DNA of 64,000 nt. Source: JBEISR01 sp044371425 (GTDB lineage: Bacteria > Planctomycetota > Planctomycetia > Pirellulales > Pirellulaceae). Of the stretch, positions 62,158 to 64,000 are shown one piece after another (positions within the stretch are counted from its first letter, which is position 1; every line of letters starts with the position of its first letter). The position numbers were made by a program, and so were the translations under genes. The stretch is from contig JBILTR010000017.1 of NCBI GenBank assembly GCA_044371425.1, positions 1-64,000 on the forward strand, in the 5' to 3' direction. Under the pieces are notes generated by a model that was not told the origin of the DNA, ran no database searches, and saw only the letters and a list, made by a program, of their open reading frames with translations.

Positions 62158-62829
62158 ATGGACCTGCCTGTTTGTGAATCCTCCCCAAACACCCCCTCCA
62201 GGGGCGATGGCTCCCCGGCGGCAGTCTGCTGCCAGTGTCGCGCATGGTTTTGGCCATCCTTGCTGGCGGCTTTCTGCGCGCTGGTTTGCTTGGCTTATGC
62301 GGCAGGGCGAAATGGGCGATCCGATCAGGAGAATCTCTCGCAAGGCTCTCTGCAGATTCCTCCGGAAGCATTTCTTCACGCCGCTGCCTCCCATGGCACC
62401 ACGACCATGGCGATCGCCACCGGATCGATCAGCGAGGAAGCGGAGGGAGTTTTCTTCCTCGACTATCTCTCAGGAGATCTGCAGTGCTGGGTCTACAACC
62501 CGCGGACCGGCGGCTTTGGAGGGAAGTTCGCGACCAACGTCTTGGCGGCAATGCCCAGCAGCAAGAATCCCGAGTACCTGATGGTCACCGGGATCGCGAT
62601 TCCTCGGCAGGCCACCGGCAACTCCCGACCTGCCAATTGCATCGTTTACGTGATGAACGTTCAGGAAGGGATGTTTGCCGCCTACGGAGTCCCTTGGAAT
62701 CGGACGATGGAAAACGCTGGTCAGCCACAGGGTGGTGCCTTGATTCCGATTGCCGGTGGCCAGATTCGTGCACCTTTGGCCCCTCCCGTTCAGGCTCCTC
62801 CGCCTGCACCAAACCCGCCAAAGAAGTAG
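62158..62829 (+). CDS. Unknown single-pass anchored protein
   Basis: Protein of 223 residues from ATG 62158, which has AGGAG eight bases upstream. Residues 1-25 are polar, followed by a membrane segment (WFWPSLLAAFCALVCLAYAA). The outer part has a compact domain with GVFFLDYLSGDLQCWVYNPR and FGGKFATNVLAAMPSSKNPE, then a short Pro/Ala-rich tail. The text suggests a conserved beta-rich domain seen in other planctomycete proteins, but I cannot name a family. Located between a Gfo/Idh/MocA gene and the BtaA-like gene, with 80 bases to the latter. Confidence 0.68.
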   Translation: MDLPVCESSPNTPSRGDGSPAAVCCQCRAWFWPSLLAAFCALVCLAYAAGRNGRSDQENLSQGSLQIPPEAFLHAAASHGTTTMAIATGSISEEAEGVFFLDYLSGDLQCWVYNPRTGGFGGKFATNVLAAMPSSKNPEYLMVTGIAIPRQATGNSRPANCIVYVMNVQEGMFAAYGVPWNRTMENAGQPQGGALIPIAGGQIRAPLAPPVQAPPPAPNPPKK

Positions 62830-62909
62830 AATGAGGATTGGCGGCGACTTCGAGGCGTCCTCGCGGCGCCTGTGAGGTCGATATCCTTTCGCTCGAGAAA
62901 AACAGCACC

Positions 62910-64000
62910 ATGCGGCTGCAGGAATGGATCAGCGGGAAAGTCTTCCGCTACGTGCACGGCAACAACCTAGTCTACAACACCTGCTGGGAAGACCCACGGC
63001 TGGATCGGCAGGCACTGGAGCTGACGCCCCAGGACCAGGTGCTGGTCATCACTTCGGCTGGCTGCAATGCGCTCGACTACTGCCTGGCCGGCGCCGGACA
63101 GGTCCACGCAGTCGATATGAACCCGAGGCAGAATAGCCTGTTGGAGCTGAAGCTAGCCGCGATCCGATCGCTGGACTACGAAGACTTCTTTCAGCTCTTT
63201 GGCCGTGGGCATCTCCCTTCGATGGGCAAGATCTACCAGGACCGGCTGCGTCCCCTGCTGACCCCATGGGCTCAGCAGTATTGGGACAAACACCATAGCT
63301 TCTTCGCCAATCCGAAAAGGTCGTTCTATTTTCGTGGCACCTCCGGCGCTTTCGCTCGGGGGATCAACTCCTACATCGACAAGGTCGCGCGCATCCGACC
63401 CCAGACTCAGGCGCTTCTGGCCGCCGGGTCGCTTGAGGAACAGCAAGAGATCTATCGCCGCATCAAACCCCGGATCTGGACCAAGGGGATGCGCTTTGCC
63501 ATGCGGCGCGACACGACGCTAAGCCTGCTTGGGGTTCCCAAGGCTCAGCGGCGACAGATCGATACCCAGTACCCCGGCGGGATCGCTCAGTTTGTCGAAG
63601 ACTCGATGGACGCCGTCTTCGCCAAACTTCCGATCCATGACAATTACTTCTGGCGCGTCTACATCACCGGCTCCTACACACCGCAATGCTGCCCGGAGTA
63701 TCTGAAGCCGGAGAGCTACCAGAAGCTTCGGGGGGGAGACTGGCAGAAGGTCGCCATCCACACCAACAGCGTCCAGGGTTTTCTGGACCAGCACGACGGC
63801 AAGCTTTCGCGTTTTGTTCTCCTGGACCACATGGACTGGCTCAGCGACCACTTCTTCCCGTTGCTGGAATCCGAGTGGCAGTCGATCGTCGACCATGCAG
63901 CTCCCGGATGTCGGATCCTTTGGCGGAGCGGTGGCCTGCGGACCGATTTTCTCGATCGCGTCCAGGTGATGGTCTCCGGCAGAACGACTCCCCTGCCGTC
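62910..64000 (+). CDS. BtaA-like (DUF3419) 3-amino-3-carboxypropyl transferase, partial
   Basis: Open frame of at least 363 residues that runs out of the window, so the 3-prime end is missing. The start ISGKVFRYVHGNNLVYNTCW is followed by VLVITSAGCNALDYCLAGAG and QVHAVDMNPRQNSLLELKLA. This is a SAM-binding Rossmann core as in DUF3419/BtaA proteins, which transfer the aminocarboxypropyl group of SAM to diacylglycerol in betaine-lipid synthesis. GTSGAFARGINSYI and FWRVYITGSYTPQCCPEYL match the later part. A BtaB N-methyltransferase would be expected beyond the window. Membrane-associated enzyme in the cytoplasm. Confidence 0.85.
   Translation, partial: MRLQEWISGKVFRYVHGNNLVYNTCWEDPRLDRQALELTPQDQVLVITSAGCNALDYCLAGAGQVHAVDMNPRQNSLLELKLAAIRSLDYEDFFQLFGRGHLPSMGKIYQDRLRPLLTPWAQQYWDKHHSFFANPKRSFYFRGTSGAFARGINSYIDKVARIRPQTQALLAAGSLEEQQEIYRRIKPRIWTKGMRFAMRRDTTLSLLGVPKAQRRQIDTQYPGGIAQFVEDSMDAVFAKLPIHDNYFWRVYITGSYTPQCCPEYLKPESYQKLRGGDWQKVAIHTNSVQGFLDQHDGKLSRFVLLDHMDWLSDHFFPLLESEWQSIVDHAAPGCRILWRSGGLRTDFLDRVQVMVSGRTTPLP

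Overview
The window looks like a stretch of chromosome from a planctomycete, most likely of the Pirellulaceae (Rhodopirellula or Blastopirellula type). This is inferred from the gene repertoire and not from any marker RNA. The typical families are a DUF1559 pseudopilin-like protein paired with a small lipoprotein, secreted NIPSNAP and neutral-ceramidase-like proteins, Tat-exported Gfo/Idh/MocA oxidoreductases, a VIT/VWA protein, a membrane-anchored Ser/Thr kinase, a PEP-CTERM protein and a c-type cytochrome fused to a DUF2231 membrane domain. GC content is high, genes are arranged loosely with many 300-900 bp gene-free gaps, and several start codons are GTG. I found no rRNA, tRNA, CRISPR array, phage or intact insertion sequence.

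Layout. 1.3-4.3 kb: FkbM methyltransferase facing a Wzm/Wzt-type polysaccharide export ABC transporter. 4.7-7.0 kb: DMT permease and Tat oxidoreductase. 7.4-9.5 kb: Ser/Thr kinase fused to a TAXI-like solute-binding domain. 10-17.7 kb: NIPSNAP, RluA-type pseudouridine synthase, SGNH hydrolase, ceramidase-like protein, glycosyltransferase-like protein, tiny membrane protein. 18.3-24.4 kb: VIT/VWA protein, GH5 glycosidase, NnrE, then lipoprotein plus DUF1559. 24.9-28 kb: ABC-F ATPase and FtsY. 28.3-31.9 kb: MiaE and a methionine-salvage cluster (mtnB, an unknown anchored protein, mtnD, mtnC). 34.1-39.2 kb: PEP-CTERM protein, ArgG, then the overlapping run larB-nnrD-ribF. 39.8-44.5 kb: DCC-family protein, NrnA-like phosphoesterase, cytochrome/DUF2231, unknown secreted protein. 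44.8-50.4 kb: fatty-acid cluster consisting of a ketosynthase-like protein without catalytic residues, rpmF, fabD, fabG, acpP and fabF. 50.4-50.9 kb: a GTGTG/CACAC-rich tandem repeat array. 50.9-58.2 kb: SBF-like transporter, AroC, MazG-like protein, a tightly overlapping methyltransferase/unknown/CutA trio, a two-domain class II aldolase, sugar isomerase and QueF. 58.3-64 kb: QueE, a small basic protein, SGNH hydrolase, Gfo/Idh/MocA oxidoreductase, an unknown anchored protein and the start of a BtaA-like gene cut by the window end.

How it fits together. Most genes are housekeeping: protein targeting (FtsY), tRNA and rRNA modification (MiaE, RluA, QueE/QueF), cofactor synthesis and repair (RibF, NnrD, NnrE, LarB), amino acids (ArgG, AroC, Mtn) and lipids (Fab cluster, BtaA-like). 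The most unusual items are the kinase-TAXI fusion (a possible one-protein ligand sensor), the ketosynthase paralogue in which the Cys-His-His triad reads Glu-Cys-Leu, the nested repeat array at 50.4-50.9 kb, and a family of dispersed short inverted-end elements in four intergenic gaps. I see no obvious multi-gene defence or mobile system.
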